Source: JBDRGC01 sp043818215
GTDB taxonomy: Bacteria > Chloroflexota > Anaerolineae > Anaerolineales > UBA11858
DNA length: 22,706 nucleotides
Assembly (NCBI GenBank): GCA_043818215.1
Contig: JBDRGC010000067.1
Span: 1-22,706, forward strand
Reading direction: 5' to 3'
The notes under the pieces are model-generated. The model was not told where the DNA came from. It saw only the letters and a list, made by a program, of their open reading frames with translations, and did not search any database. A program made the position numbers and the translations under genes. Below are positions 13,698-21,327 of the stretch, one piece after another (within the stretch, counting starts at the first letter, position 1; the number at the start of each line of letters is the position of its first letter).

Positions 13698-15742
13698 AAT
13701 GGACGCAGCGAATACAGGAAGATAAAAAGACGTTTTGGGCGGCATCGTTTTTTCTGCTGGTCGTTTCTGCTTTGGTCTATCTTCCAAAGATTACGAGTTT
13801 TGGTTATTACAATGACGATTGGTATTTGATGTATGATGCTTATATTCAGGGACCGTCAATTTATCACGAGGTTTTTAGCAGTGACCGACCTTTGCGCGCT
13901 TATGTAATGATTTCTTCGTATCATCTTTTTGGTTTTAATCCATTTTACTATAATTTAAGCGCATATTTCTTTCGTCTGCTTGGGGGAATTGGCTTGCTAT
14001 GGATTCTGCGCCTTTTATGGCCTCAGCAAAAGCGAGCTACTCTAGCAATGGCTGTCCTTTTTTTGATCTACCCTGGATTTCTCTCTCAACACAATGGGAT
14101 TGATTATCAATCACAGATGATTAGCTTGGCCTTTGCCTTGCTTTCGATTGCTTTTACGATAAAGGCGATCACAGAAAGGCCTAAGGTCATTAAGATTGTT
14201 TTTTTTCTCCTTTCTATTTTATTGGGATGGATTTATCTTGGTCTAGTAGAGTATTTCATCGGTTTTGAAGTTTTCCGTTTTGGAACCATAGTTTTACTGG
14301 CATCCAGAAAGAAGGAGAAACTTCTCCACAAAGGAATGATGGCTCTTCGCGAGGGGTGGCCTGTTCTCTTAATTTCCCTTGCTTTCCTCTTATGGCGGAT
14401 TATTAGTTTCGATAATGAGCGCCGTGCGACAAGCCTCTCAGCACAATTCGGACAATTAATCATCTCCCCTATCCATACTGGTTTATGGTGGTCTGTCCAT
14501 TTGTTTCAAGGAATCTTGGAAGTTATATTCCTTGCATGGGGTGTCCCTTTATACTCGCTAGCGTTCAATTTACGCTTACGCGACTTTCTGACGGGTATTG
14601 GGCTGGCAGGTATTCTAGTCTTTCTGGTTCTGTTTGCTCTCTCTTGGCTTGTTCAAGATAATGATGAAGATGAAGATGAAGATGAAGATGAAGACCTTAG
14701 CCTATTATCAACTAACTGGAGAAAAGAAGCCCTGTGGCTTGGGACTGGAAGCGTGCTCGGTGGGATTTTGCCTATCATCATGGTTAATCGACATATCGAC
14801 TTTTCCAGCTATTCACGATATACCCTTGGAAGCGCAGCGGGGAGCGCGATCGTTATCATTGCCTTGTTATACTTCCTTAACGATCATCGTCTTAAGGCCT
14901 CCTTGATAGGTTTAATGGTCTTGTCTTCATCGCTCACTCATTATGCCAATGCCACCCAACTTGCAATGAACACAGAAGCAACCAATTATTTCTGGTGGCA
15001 GCTTAGTTGGCGCGCTCCTCATATTCAAGAAGAGACAACCATGGTCGTTGAATATCCTTACGCCAGCCTTTCAGAAGATTATATTATCTGGGGAGCGGCT
15101 AATTTGCTGTACTATCCCGATATTTCTGCACAAATTTCTCTTAACACAAAACTTTCTGCTGTTCTGCTTACACCTGAAAACATTATCAACATTACCACAG
15201 GACAAGGTGAATCTGAGGGCGATGGCCGCGGCTATCAGAGTACCAGAAATTATCGAAATATTTTGGTCGCTACTCAAGCAACCTCTAATGGTTGCGTGCG
15301 CATCATAGACGGGGAGCATCCCGACTTATCAAGTTTTGATAGTTATAGGATTCAACTCGTCGCACCTTATTCAAAAATCGACAATCTTCTTTCAGAAGAA
15401 AAGCCAAAAATTCCCCTAGAAGTTATATTTGGACCCGAACCGTCGCACCGATGGTGTTTCTATTATCAGAAAGCATCGCTAGCCCGACAGCAAGGCGATT
15501 GGGACCATGTCATTATGCTACAAGAGACGGCACTTAAAGAGGGCTACTATCCAGGAGATAGCATTGAGTGGATGCCCTTATTGGAGGCATATACCCGACA
15601 AGGGGAAACAGAAAAACTACACCCTTATATTAGCATTCTCCGCGAAGAACCATTTCTAACGCAACAAGCTTGCCAAATCCTCTCAGAGGCTGCGAATGGA
15701 GAAGAAATGCAAAATTTTATTGAGAAAAAGTTCTGTGAATAA
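13694..15742 (+). CDS. Multi-spanning membrane protein, GT-C-like
   Basis: A 682-residue protein with roughly ten or more hydrophobic segments through residue ~420, then a soluble C-terminal part. An acidic motif follows the first membrane segment (FGYYNDDWYLMYDAY, residues ~37-51), the usual place for the catalytic acid in GT-C/ArnT-like glycosyltransferases, which use lipid-linked sugars. The C-terminus (about 590-670) has TPR-like helices (YYQKASLARQQGDWDHVIML). An acidic tract DEDEDEDEDED (~323-335) is encoded by five GATGAA repeats (14663-14692). The gene is visibly more AT-rich than its neighbours, suggesting transfer. It overlaps the truncated cytidylyltransferase. Sugar transfer is inferred; the substrate is unknown. 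Confidence 0.72.
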   Translation: MKWTQRIQEDKKTFWAASFFLLVVSALVYLPKITSFGYYNDDWYLMYDAYIQGPSIYHEVFSSDRPLRAYVMISSYHLFGFNPFYYNLSAYFFRLLGGIGLLWILRLLWPQQKRATLAMAVLFLIYPGFLSQHNGIDYQSQMISLAFALLSIAFTIKAITERPKVIKIVFFLLSILLGWIYLGLVEYFIGFEVFRFGTIVLLASRKKEKLLHKGMMALREGWPVLLISLAFLLWRIISFDNERRATSLSAQFGQLIISPIHTGLWWSVHLFQGILEVIFLAWGVPLYSLAFNLRLRDFLTGIGLAGILVFLVLFALSWLVQDNDEDEDEDEDEDLSLLSTNWRKEALWLGTGSVLGGILPIIMVNRHIDFSSYSRYTLGSAAGSAIVIIALLYFLNDHRLKASLIGLMVLSSSLTHYANATQLAMNTEATNYFWWQLSWRAPHIQEETTMVVEYPYASLSEDYIIWGAANLLYYPDISAQISLNTKLSAVLLTPENIINITTGQGESEGDGRGYQSTRNYRNILVATQATSNGCVRIIDGEHPDLSSFDSYRIQLVAPYSKIDNLLSEEKPKIPLEVIFGPEPSHRWCFYYQKASLARQQGDWDHVIMLQETALKEGYYPGDSIEWMPLLEAYTRQGETEKLHPYISILREEPFLTQQACQILSEAANGEEMQNFIEKKFCE

Positions 15743-15958
15743 AATTAACGTTCTTGTTTAGCGTCTATACTCAGCACTGTCACAAAGTCACAATTTAGAA
15801 TCGCTGAAATAGGGCACAGACACTTGAACCTGCGACACACTTGCACTAGGGCCTCTGGTTGACGATGACCTTGCCATTACACCTTTGTTAGAAAGTGCGG
15901 AGTCATTGTCGCCGGTAATGATTCCTTGACCATTATTCAACGAAAGCAAATCAGGCCT
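15743..15958. other. Intergenic region before yqeY
   Basis: No gene. It contains fragments like the CACTTGC family (around 15822-15849) and a TTGACC at 15926-15931 with a poor -10 seventeen bases later. The intact yqeY copy has therefore lost the TATAAT left with the relic and may use this weak site or read-through. Confidence 0.4.
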
Positions 15959-16405
15959 ATGGACACAAAATCAAAACTCACCCAAGACCTCAAAGACGCC
16001 ATGCGCGCCAGAGACGAACTGCGCAAACGTACAATCCGTCTGACTATGGCCGCCATCAAAAATGCCGAAATCGACAAGCGCAGCGAACTGGAAGAATCTG
16101 CCGTCATAGCCATTCTTCAAAAAGAAGTCAAGTCCTGCCGCGAGACCATCGAAGGCGCCCAGCGCGCCAACCGCCCGGACTTGATCGCCGAGGCCGAAGC
16201 TGAGATCTCCATTTTGGAGGCCTACCTGCCCCAGCCTCTCACATCCGATGAACTGGAGATCCTGGCCCGCGAGGCAGTCGCAGAAGCAGGAGCTACCTCC
16301 CCGCGTGAGATGGGCAATGTGATGAAAATACTCATGCCCCGCGTTCAAGGTCGAGCCGACGGTAAAGAGGCAAGCCAGATCGTGAGCCGCTTGCTCAACC
16401 GGTGA
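15959..16405 (+). CDS. yqeY: GatB/YqeY domain protein
   Basis: A 148-residue protein of normal length for the YqeY family, starting MDTKSKLTQDLKDAMRARDEL and ending LNR. It consists of the two helical parts shared with the tail of the amidotransferase subunit GatB: an N-terminal helical part with RLTMAAIKNAEID and a C-terminal part with LEAYLPQPLTSDELE and MGNVMKILMPRVQGRADGKE, where GRADGK is a family hallmark. The tail may contact tRNA; the cellular role of free YqeY is not settled. Start 15959 fits homology; no ribosome binding site is clear. A dead copy of its start lies at 13300-13371. Its TGA is followed immediately by a heptad array. Confidence 0.93.
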   Translation: MDTKSKLTQDLKDAMRARDELRKRTIRLTMAAIKNAEIDKRSELEESAVIAILQKEVKSCRETIEGAQRANRPDLIAEAEAEISILEAYLPQPLTSDELEILAREAVAEAGATSPREMGNVMKILMPRVQGRADGKEASQIVSRLLNR

Positions 16406-16406
16406 T

Positions 16407-16434
16407 CAGTGTTCAGTGTTCAGTGTTCAGTATA
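16407..16434 (+). repeat. 7-bp (CAGTGTT) array after yqeY
   Basis: CAGTGTT three times then CAGTATA, starting two bases after the yqeY stop. Same family as the array inside the TPR gene at 9585-9640. Confidence 0.9.
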
Positions 16435-16444
16435 TTTAGACGCC

Positions 16445-16493
16445 TGATTCCTAATCCCTAGTCCCTAACCCCTAGTCCCAAATCCCTGCCCCC
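16445..16493 (+). repeat. 7-bp (TAGTCCC) array before pgpH
   Basis: Seven heptads (TGATTCC, TAATCCC, TAGTCCC, TAACCCC, TAGTCCC, AAATCCC, TGCCCCC) ending one base before the pgpH ATG. The position where a ribosome binding site would lie is occupied by pyrimidines. Confidence 0.9.
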
Positions 16494-16494
16494 C

Positions 16495-18612
16495 ATGTCC
16501 AAATCAGCCCTTAAACCATCACTCAAGCAGATCATATTTCAAGTCGCGCTGCTGCTTATCACCAGCGGGATGGCTTATATTATCGTGGTCTACTCTACCG
16601 CGTTGGCTGTTTCAGCTACAGATCTCCAGACAGGGGAGGTGGCATCTCAAGATATTCTGGCTCCATTTGCCATCAGCTACACCAGCGGTGTGCTTACTGA
16701 GCAGCGGCGCGAGTCGGCTGTGCAGGCAGTCGCGCCCCAATACACTTCGGCGGATACAGGTGTAGCCCGCCAACAACTAGAACATCTGCGCGCAGCTCTG
16801 GCTTATATCACCAGCGTGCGTGCCGATATCTACGCCCTCGGCGAACAGAAACTGGCTGATTTGGCAGCTCTCGCAGATATTCACTTGGGCCAAGAAATCG
16901 CCGCGGGTATATTAGGGCTAAATGATCCCCGCTGGCAGGCAGTTCAACAAGAAGCCATCGCCGTACTCGAGCAGGTCATGCGCAACACGATCCGGGAAAG
17001 CCAGGTGGAATTCTACCGCCGCAGCGTACCGAATCTAGTCAGTTTGGCGTTGCCCGAAGACCAGACCGCCATAGTTGCAGAACTGGTGGCTGCTTTCATC
17101 GCCCCCAACAGCATCTACAGCGAAAGTTTGACCGAGGCCGCGCGGCAGCAAGCCACCGAGGGAGTAGACTCCGTCGTGTTATCTTTCGCAGCAGGAGAAG
17201 CTATCGTAGAACGCGGCGAAGTGGTCTTAGCTGTGGATATCGAAGCCATGCAGCAACTCGGTCTGGCTCAACCAGAGGTACGTTGGCAAGATCGCTCCGG
17301 CGCGGCTATCCTGGTAATCCTATCCGCCAGTCTGATCGTGATATACCTGCGAAGCAAGCTCCGTTTGACCCACAACACGCGTAATCTGCTGTTTGTAGCG
17401 TTTCTTTTTCTGGCGTTTCTCAGTACGGCGCGTCTGGCGATTCCAGCCCACGCACTGATGCCCTACGCGTATCCACTAGCCGCCTACGCTCTCATAGTGG
17501 CAGCCCTCTTCGGGGCCGGGCCGGCCCTCATCACAGTTGTACCCCTCATTATGCTGACCACATACGGGCACGCGGCCGCCCTAGAGTTGACGCTTTATTA
17601 TGGTTTGGGCAGCATACTCGGAGTCATCATCCCCCGCCGGGAACAGCGCATCACAGCTTATCTTTGGGTGGGGATCACGGTAGCGTCGTCTGGGGCAGCT
17701 ATCATAACAGCCTATCGCCTCCCCCAATCCGAAACCGATGGGGCCATTCTGGCTACTCTGGCAGCAATAGCGCTGCTAAACGGTGTCTTCACGGCAGGAT
17801 TAGCCGTGCTGCTTCACTATCTGCTGGCGCCTATGCTCGGGCAAACCACCCCGCTACAACTGCTGGAGCTTTCCCGTCCTGACCATCCGTTGTTGGAATA
17901 TCTGCTGAGGAATGCCCCCGGCACATATCAGCACAGTTTGCAAGTTGCCAATCTGGCCGAACAGGCCGCCGAGCGCATCAACGTTAACAGTTTGCTGACC
18001 CGTGTCGGCGCGCTGTACCACGATGTTGGCAAAACGCGGAATCCCCAGTTTTTCATCGAGAATCAGATTCCAGGGCAGCTCGATACTCACGATGATCTCG
18101 ATCCTGCCGAGAGCGCCGCCATAATCATAGCCCACGTAGCTGACGGGTTGGAGTTGACCCGCGAACATCGGCTCCCCCGCCGCATCTGGGATTTCATCGC
18201 CGAACACCACGGCAACCAGACGACCCGCTACCAATGGATTCAAGCTGTCAAAGCTGTTGGGGAAGACAGATCGCAACTCGATCCAACCCTCTTCCAATAC
18301 CCCGGGCCGCATCCCCAATCCCGCGAGACTGCCCTGGTCATGCTCGCCGATGGCTGCGAGGCGTGTGTCCGGGCCAAGCGTCCTGCTAACGAAGATGAAC
18401 TGCGTGCCATGGTCAAAGACATCATCGACGCCCGCCTATCCGATGGGCAGTTAGACGATACTATCCTTACACTGCAAGACTTGAGCACCATAGTCGACTC
18501 CTTCACGGCAACACTGCGCGGTATCTACCATCCACGGGTCGAGTATCCTACGCTGGATACACCCACTCAGCCTATTCAAAAAGAACTTGTGGAAAAAGAC
18601 AGTATTTCGTGA
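16495..18612 (+). CDS. pgpH: 7TM-HD phosphodiesterase, PgpH type
   Basis: A 705-residue membrane protein of the YqfF/PgpH family; characterised members hydrolyse the second messenger c-di-AMP. Order: an N-terminal membrane helix (~13-35), a ~230-residue extracellular 7TMR-HDED-type domain (ASQDILAPFAISY, QAVAPQY), seven membrane helices (~265-445), and a cytoplasmic HD domain. Visible metal ligands are YQHSLQVANLAE (~residue 478) and ALYHDVGKTRNPQFFIENQ (~507, the HD pair), then IIIAHVADG and FIAEHHG. It precedes ybeY and dgkA, the same order as in many Gram-positive genomes. There is no purine-rich ribosome binding site, because a C-rich heptad array abuts the ATG. Substrate assignment is by family. 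Confidence 0.93.
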   Translation: MSKSALKPSLKQIIFQVALLLITSGMAYIIVVYSTALAVSATDLQTGEVASQDILAPFAISYTSGVLTEQRRESAVQAVAPQYTSADTGVARQQLEHLRAALAYITSVRADIYALGEQKLADLAALADIHLGQEIAAGILGLNDPRWQAVQQEAIAVLEQVMRNTIRESQVEFYRRSVPNLVSLALPEDQTAIVAELVAAFIAPNSIYSESLTEAARQQATEGVDSVVLSFAAGEAIVERGEVVLAVDIEAMQQLGLAQPEVRWQDRSGAAILVILSASLIVIYLRSKLRLTHNTRNLLFVAFLFLAFLSTARLAIPAHALMPYAYPLAAYALIVAALFGAGPALITVVPLIMLTTYGHAAALELTLYYGLGSILGVIIPRREQRITAYLWVGITVASSGAAIITAYRLPQSETDGAILATLAAIALLNGVFTAGLAVLLHYLLAPMLGQTTPLQLLELSRPDHPLLEYLLRNAPGTYQHSLQVANLAEQAAERINVNSLLTRVGALYHDVGKTRNPQFFIENQIPGQLDTHDDLDPAESAAIIIAHVADGLELTREHRLPRRIWDFIAEHHGNQTTRYQWIQAVKAVGEDRSQLDPTLFQYPGPHPQSRETALVMLADGCEACVRAKRPANEDELRAMVKDIIDARLSDGQLDDTILTLQDLSTIVDSFTATLRGIYHPRVEYPTLDTPTQPIQKELVEKDSIS

Positions 18613-18653
18613 AGAGTGAAGCGTGATCCCGTCGGAACATCGGGACGATGTGT

Positions 18654-18800
18654 GTGATGCGTGATAATATTTCACGCAACACAAAGCCCCACCGAATGAA
18701 TTCGGGGGCTGGTACAGAAAACATGCTTCAGCATGTTGAGACTCGCCGTGTTTGTCTATAGCAAGCAGATTTCCCTGGGCAGAAGCAAAATACGCATCAC
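18654..18800 (+). repeat. Two-hairpin element, copy B
   Basis: Starts GTGATGCGTGATAATAT and contains CACAAAGCCCCACCGAATGA, a hairpin closing ATTCGGGGGCT, the hairpin ACATGCT-TC-AGCATGT (18721-18736) and CTATAGCAAGCAG, ending ACGCATCAC. The end is the reverse complement of the start (GTGATGCGT), so the element has 9-bp terminal inverted repeats. The second hairpin loop is TC here and GA in copies A and C. Confidence 0.85.
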
Positions 18801-18926
18801 GCAACACAAAGCCCCACCGAATGAATTCGGGGGCTGGTACAGAAAACATGCTGAAGCATGTTGAGACGCACCGTGTTTGTCTATAGCAAGCAGGTTTCCC
18901 ATAGCAGAAACGAAATACGCATCACG
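18798..18926 (+). repeat. Two-hairpin element, copy C
   Basis: Follows copy B with a 125-bp period, sharing its junction ATCACGCAACACAAAG. It has the same two hairpins, with ACATGCT-GA-AGCATGT at 18846-18861, and ends CCCATAGCAGAAACG-AAATACGCATCACG. It has an uninterrupted CTATAGCAAGCAG and GAATTC, the empty sites for both insertions seen in copy A. Confidence 0.85.
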
Positions 18927-18970
18927 GGTGTAAAATACATTATTTTCTTGACTCACAAGTTACCGTTCCC

Positions 18971-19432
18971 ATGATAACCCTGGAAATTGCAGAGGGCTTC
19001 CGTTCCCTGATTGATTCGCGGCCTGTGGAGTGCGCGGTCGAGGCGGCTCTCCAACACCAATCTGCCACCCAAAATGCAGACCTGACCATCGTCATCACCG
19101 GCGATGAGCAGATTCACGATCTCAACCGCCAGTTCCGGGGGGTTGACGCGCCCACGGATGTGCTCTCATTCCCTGCGGGGCACACCGATCCCGAAAGCGG
19201 ATCGCTCTACCTGGGTGACGTGCTTATCTCTTACCCGCGAGCCAGCGCTCAAGCCGAGCGAGGTGAACACAGCGTCGCAGATGAAATCCAGCTTCTAGTG
19301 GTCCACGGCACTTTACATCTCCTCGGCCACGACCACGCCAGCCCGGATGAAAAAACCAAGATGTGGGCCGCGCAGGCGGAAATCCTTCGGGAGTTAGGGA
19401 TCGAAGATTTAGGGGTGGCGAATGGCGAATAG
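18971..19432 (+). CDS. ybeY: Endoribonuclease YbeY
   Basis: A 153-residue metal-dependent RNase of the UPF0054 family, involved in 16S rRNA 3' maturation and ribosome quality control. Key motifs: LNRQFRGVDAPTDVLSFP, then GDVLISY, and the zinc-binding HGTLHLLGHDH, all intact. The start at 18971 fits homology; no clear ribosome binding site. The last residues (VANGE) and the TAG stop (19430-19432) come from a GGCGAAT heptad array that begins at 19417, so the natural C-terminus has been replaced or extended by repeat sequence. Upstream pgpH and downstream dgkA make a conserved neighbourhood. Confidence 0.95.
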   Translation: MITLEIAEGFRSLIDSRPVECAVEAALQHQSATQNADLTIVITGDEQIHDLNRQFRGVDAPTDVLSFPAGHTDPESGSLYLGDVLISYPRASAQAERGEHSVADEIQLLVVHGTLHLLGHDHASPDEKTKMWAAQAEILRELGIEDLGVANGE

Positions 19433-19512
19433 CGAATGGCGAATAGCGAATGGCGAATAGCGGAATGCCGCCACTCGCCACCCGCCATTCGCCATCCGCC
19501 ACTTGCCACTCC
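19417..19512. repeat. Inverted pair of 7-bp (GGCGAAT) arrays between ybeY and dgkA
   Basis: Six heptads GGCGAAT/AGCGAAT at 19417-19458 and six of the complementary type (CCACTCG, CCACCCG, CCATTCG, CCATCCG, CCACTTG, CCACTCC) at 19471-19512 with only a ~12-bp spacer. A long imperfect hairpin would form in the mRNA between the ybeY end and the dgkA start, five bases before the latter. Confidence 0.92.
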
Positions 19513-19517
19513 AATTT

Positions 19518-19901
19518 ATGAAAAACTTCCTCACATCCCGCGCCCGCTCTTTCCGATATGCCTTCGAGGGGTGGTGGCATGTTATCCGCACCCAAAAGAA
19601 TGCCTGGATTCATGCCGTAATCAGCATGGCGGTGATTCTGGTGTGCCTGTGGCTCCACCTTCCCCCGCGAGATTGGGCTGTCATCATTCTGGCAATCGCC
19701 CTGGTTTGGTCGGCTGAATTCTTCAACACTGCTCTGGAAGTCATCATCGACTTGATAAGCCCCAAACGCAACCAACTGGCAAAGATCAGCAAAGATGTCG
19801 GCGCGGCAGCTGTGCTGATTGCCGCGGCAGCTGCTATTATTATCGGGCTGCTTATCATGGGGCCGCCGTTGTGGGAATGGATTCGAGAGAGCATGAACTG
19901 A
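19518..19901 (+). CDS. dgkA: Diacylglycerol/undecaprenol kinase
   Basis: A 127-residue integral membrane kinase. It has a short amphipathic start (MKNFLTSRARSFRYAFEGWW), then three hydrophobic spans: HAVISMAVILVCLWLHL, WAVIILAIALVWSAEFFNTA and AAAVLIAAAAAIIIGLLIM. The family signature EFFNTALEVIIDLISP with KISKDVGAAAV is intact, including the glutamate and asparagine that hold MgATP. In Gram-positive-like neighbourhoods next to ybeY it is usually the undecaprenol kinase that feeds cell-wall lipid carrier; diacylglycerol is the alternative substrate. Start at 19518 (ATG) preferred to a TTG at 19503 inside the heptad array. No ribosome binding site is visible because of the array. Confidence 0.92.
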   Translation: MKNFLTSRARSFRYAFEGWWHVIRTQKNAWIHAVISMAVILVCLWLHLPPRDWAVIILAIALVWSAEFFNTALEVIIDLISPKRNQLAKISKDVGAAAVLIAAAAAIIIGLLIMGPPLWEWIRESMN

Positions 19902-19925
19902 GGGCGTCTCTAGCGATCAGGCAAC

Positions 19926-19953
19926 TTGACGGGTGGTAATAAAAAGATATACT
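19926..19953 (+). promoter_or_regulatory. Sigma70-type promoter for the TumA/TumE-like pair
   Basis: TTGACG (19926-19931), sixteen-base spacer, TATACT (19948-19953). This is the best promoter match in the window. A perfect TCAATTGA palindrome at 19975-19982 lies just downstream of the expected start point and could be an operator for autoregulation. Confidence 0.65.
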
Positions 19954-20024
19954 TGCAGAACGAATAAACGGGAATCAATTGAATTTTATCCTGTTTTCAC
20001 AACCCCACGCGAGGATATACCTCT

Positions 20025-20327
20025 ATGGAAACAGCTACCCAAATTTATACTACGCAGGAAGTACTTACCAGTCTGGGCTACCCTGATCCATTAGTCGCAG
20101 CTCGACAGCAGGCCCGCATGATTCTTTTAGGGCGAATGGCCCATTATCAAGCTGCCCTCCGGCGATTAGAAAACCGGTGGAAATGTACGCTGGATGATAT
20201 GCGCGCTCGCTACACAGCCGAGGGAGACGAAGACTTTGCCGCTGATGACGATTTTCTGGAATGGCAATGGTACGCTGACGCCATGAGGATTGTTGAAAAC
20301 CAACTCGCCGTACTCGCAAAGTCTTAG
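20025..20327 (+). CDS. TumA-like antitoxin candidate
   Basis: A 100-residue helical, acidic protein. The middle AHYQAALRRLENRWKCTLDDMRARY and the tail DFAADDDFLEWQWYADAMR fit the small proteins encoded before TumE-type toxins (a YG-like motif region followed by an acidic D-D-x-x-E-W segment). Its ATG follows GAGG (20011-20014) by ten bases, and GAGGATATACCTC could fold over that site. It precedes the toxin gene by two bases, antitoxin first, in the common order. The antitoxin role is inferred from pairing. Confidence 0.65.
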   Translation: METATQIYTTQEVLTSLGYPDPLVAARQQARMILLGRMAHYQAALRRLENRWKCTLDDMRARYTAEGDEDFAADDDFLEWQWYADAMRIVENQLAVLAKS

Positions 20328-20329
20328 CT

Positions 20330-20695
20330 ATGCTTCAACTGTTTGATAGTTACACATCGTTATTCAAAGCCTGGCGCGTAGTACGCTACGAACAAGAGGG
20401 AGATACCCACATGCTGCAAGTCGTCGCCCGGCTACAGGACAATAGCCGCCTTGACCTACGCGACTATTTCTTCGCGGATGGCAGACGAAAATACGCCTAC
20501 CAATGGACAAATACCGACGGAACTTTGCGACAAAGGTGGGATAACGCGCCACATTGGCCCAGTATTGCTACTGCACCTCATCACACGCATTTACCTAATC
20601 AGAATACACCTGAGCCATCTGTCATCACGAATATCGAGGATTTGCTGCGCTTTATCCAGATGTGGTTTGACGAACAATATAATGAAGGTAATTAA
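20330..20695 (+). CDS. TumE-like toxin candidate
   Basis: A 121-residue basic, compact protein matching the TumE (DUF6516-like) pattern: LDLRDYFFADGRRKYAYQW, then TLRQRWDNAPHWPSIATAPHHTHLPN, in which RWDNAPHW and PHHTH are the hallmark blocks, and a C-terminal IEDLLRFIQMWFDEQY helix. TumE proteins are paired toxins of type II-like systems; the target is not certain here. The ATG at 20330 lies two bases after the preceding stop, so the pair is one operon with the promoter at 19926-19953. All hallmark residues look intact. Confidence 0.78.
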   Translation: MLQLFDSYTSLFKAWRVVRYEQEGDTHMLQVVARLQDNSRLDLRDYFFADGRRKYAYQWTNTDGTLRQRWDNAPHWPSIATAPHHTHLPNQNTPEPSVITNIEDLLRFIQMWFDEQYNEGN

Positions 20696-20721
20696 GCCTG
20701 GATATAGCGTCATTCCCACTT

Positions 20722-21327
20722 ATGCCCCATAATCTCGCTCAACTCCACTCCCAGATGCGTTCCTGCCGGCTTTGCGCGGATGCCGGGCATGAGGTGGTCC
20801 CGCAGGCTGTGTTTTCCGGCCAGCACGGGGCGCGCATCATGACCATCGGCCAGGCTCCCGGCATCACCGAAGTCGAGGCGGGGCGGCCTTTCAATGCGGG
20901 CAGTGGAAAGCGACTCTTCCAATGGTTGGCGGAGGCAGGGTTGGACGAAACCTGGTTTCGCGCCACTCAATACATGACATCGGTCACCAAATGCTATCCG
21001 GGGCGCGCCAAATCTGGCAGCGGTGACCGGGTGCCAGCGCGCGCTGAACAAATGCTCTGCCGCCCCTATCTAGACCGGGAAATCGAACTTATCAACCCTG
21101 AGTTGATCATCCCCATTGGCAGGCTGGCGATTGCTATTTTCTATCCAAAAGGCGCAAAGCTGACCGAGATCATCGGCACTCAAAAGCAGATAAACGGCCA
21201 TTGGGTCGTGCCGCTGCCGCATTCATCGGGGGCCAGCCGCTGGCACCAGAGCGAGGCCAACCGTGTGCTTATTCAGCAGGCCATTAATCTGATCCGGGGG
21301 CATGCCCAGCGTCTCTTCCACGATTAA
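20722..21327 (+). CDS. Uracil-DNA glycosylase family protein
   Basis: A 201-residue protein of the UDG superfamily with an iron-sulphur cluster: Cys15 and Cys18 (SCRLC), Cys91 and Cys113 match the four-cysteine pattern of family 4/5 enzymes. Motif A is GQAPGITEVEAGRPFNAGSG (43-62), where a GQAPG start resembles family 5-like or related branches rather than the GEAPG of family 4. The motif B region is PLPHSSGASRW. These enzymes remove uracil or other deaminated bases from DNA. The start at 20722 fits the SCRLC spacing; no strong ribosome binding site. It lies 26 bases after the TumE-like gene and could be co-transcribed. Substrate range is not decidable here. Confidence 0.87.
   Translation: MPHNLAQLHSQMRSCRLCADAGHEVVPQAVFSGQHGARIMTIGQAPGITEVEAGRPFNAGSGKRLFQWLAEAGLDETWFRATQYMTSVTKCYPGRAKSGSGDRVPARAEQMLCRPYLDREIELINPELIIPIGRLAIAIFYPKGAKLTEIIGTQKQINGHWVVPLPHSSGASRWHQSEANRVLIQQAINLIRGHAQRLFHD

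Larger units (their letters stand above)
18613..18970. other. Gene-free gap between pgpH and ybeY
   Basis: No gene. Almost wholly occupied by two tandem copies of the two-hairpin element (B and C). Before them lies a CCCGTCGGAACATCGGGACG motif (18628-18647) akin to one near 4964. After them are ~40 unremarkable bases before ybeY. Confidence 0.75.

Noticed and set aside
18655..18926. Small minus-strand open frames in the pgpH-ybeY gap
   Set aside because: They repeat the same peptide because the DNA element is duplicated; the frame is not kept in copy A.
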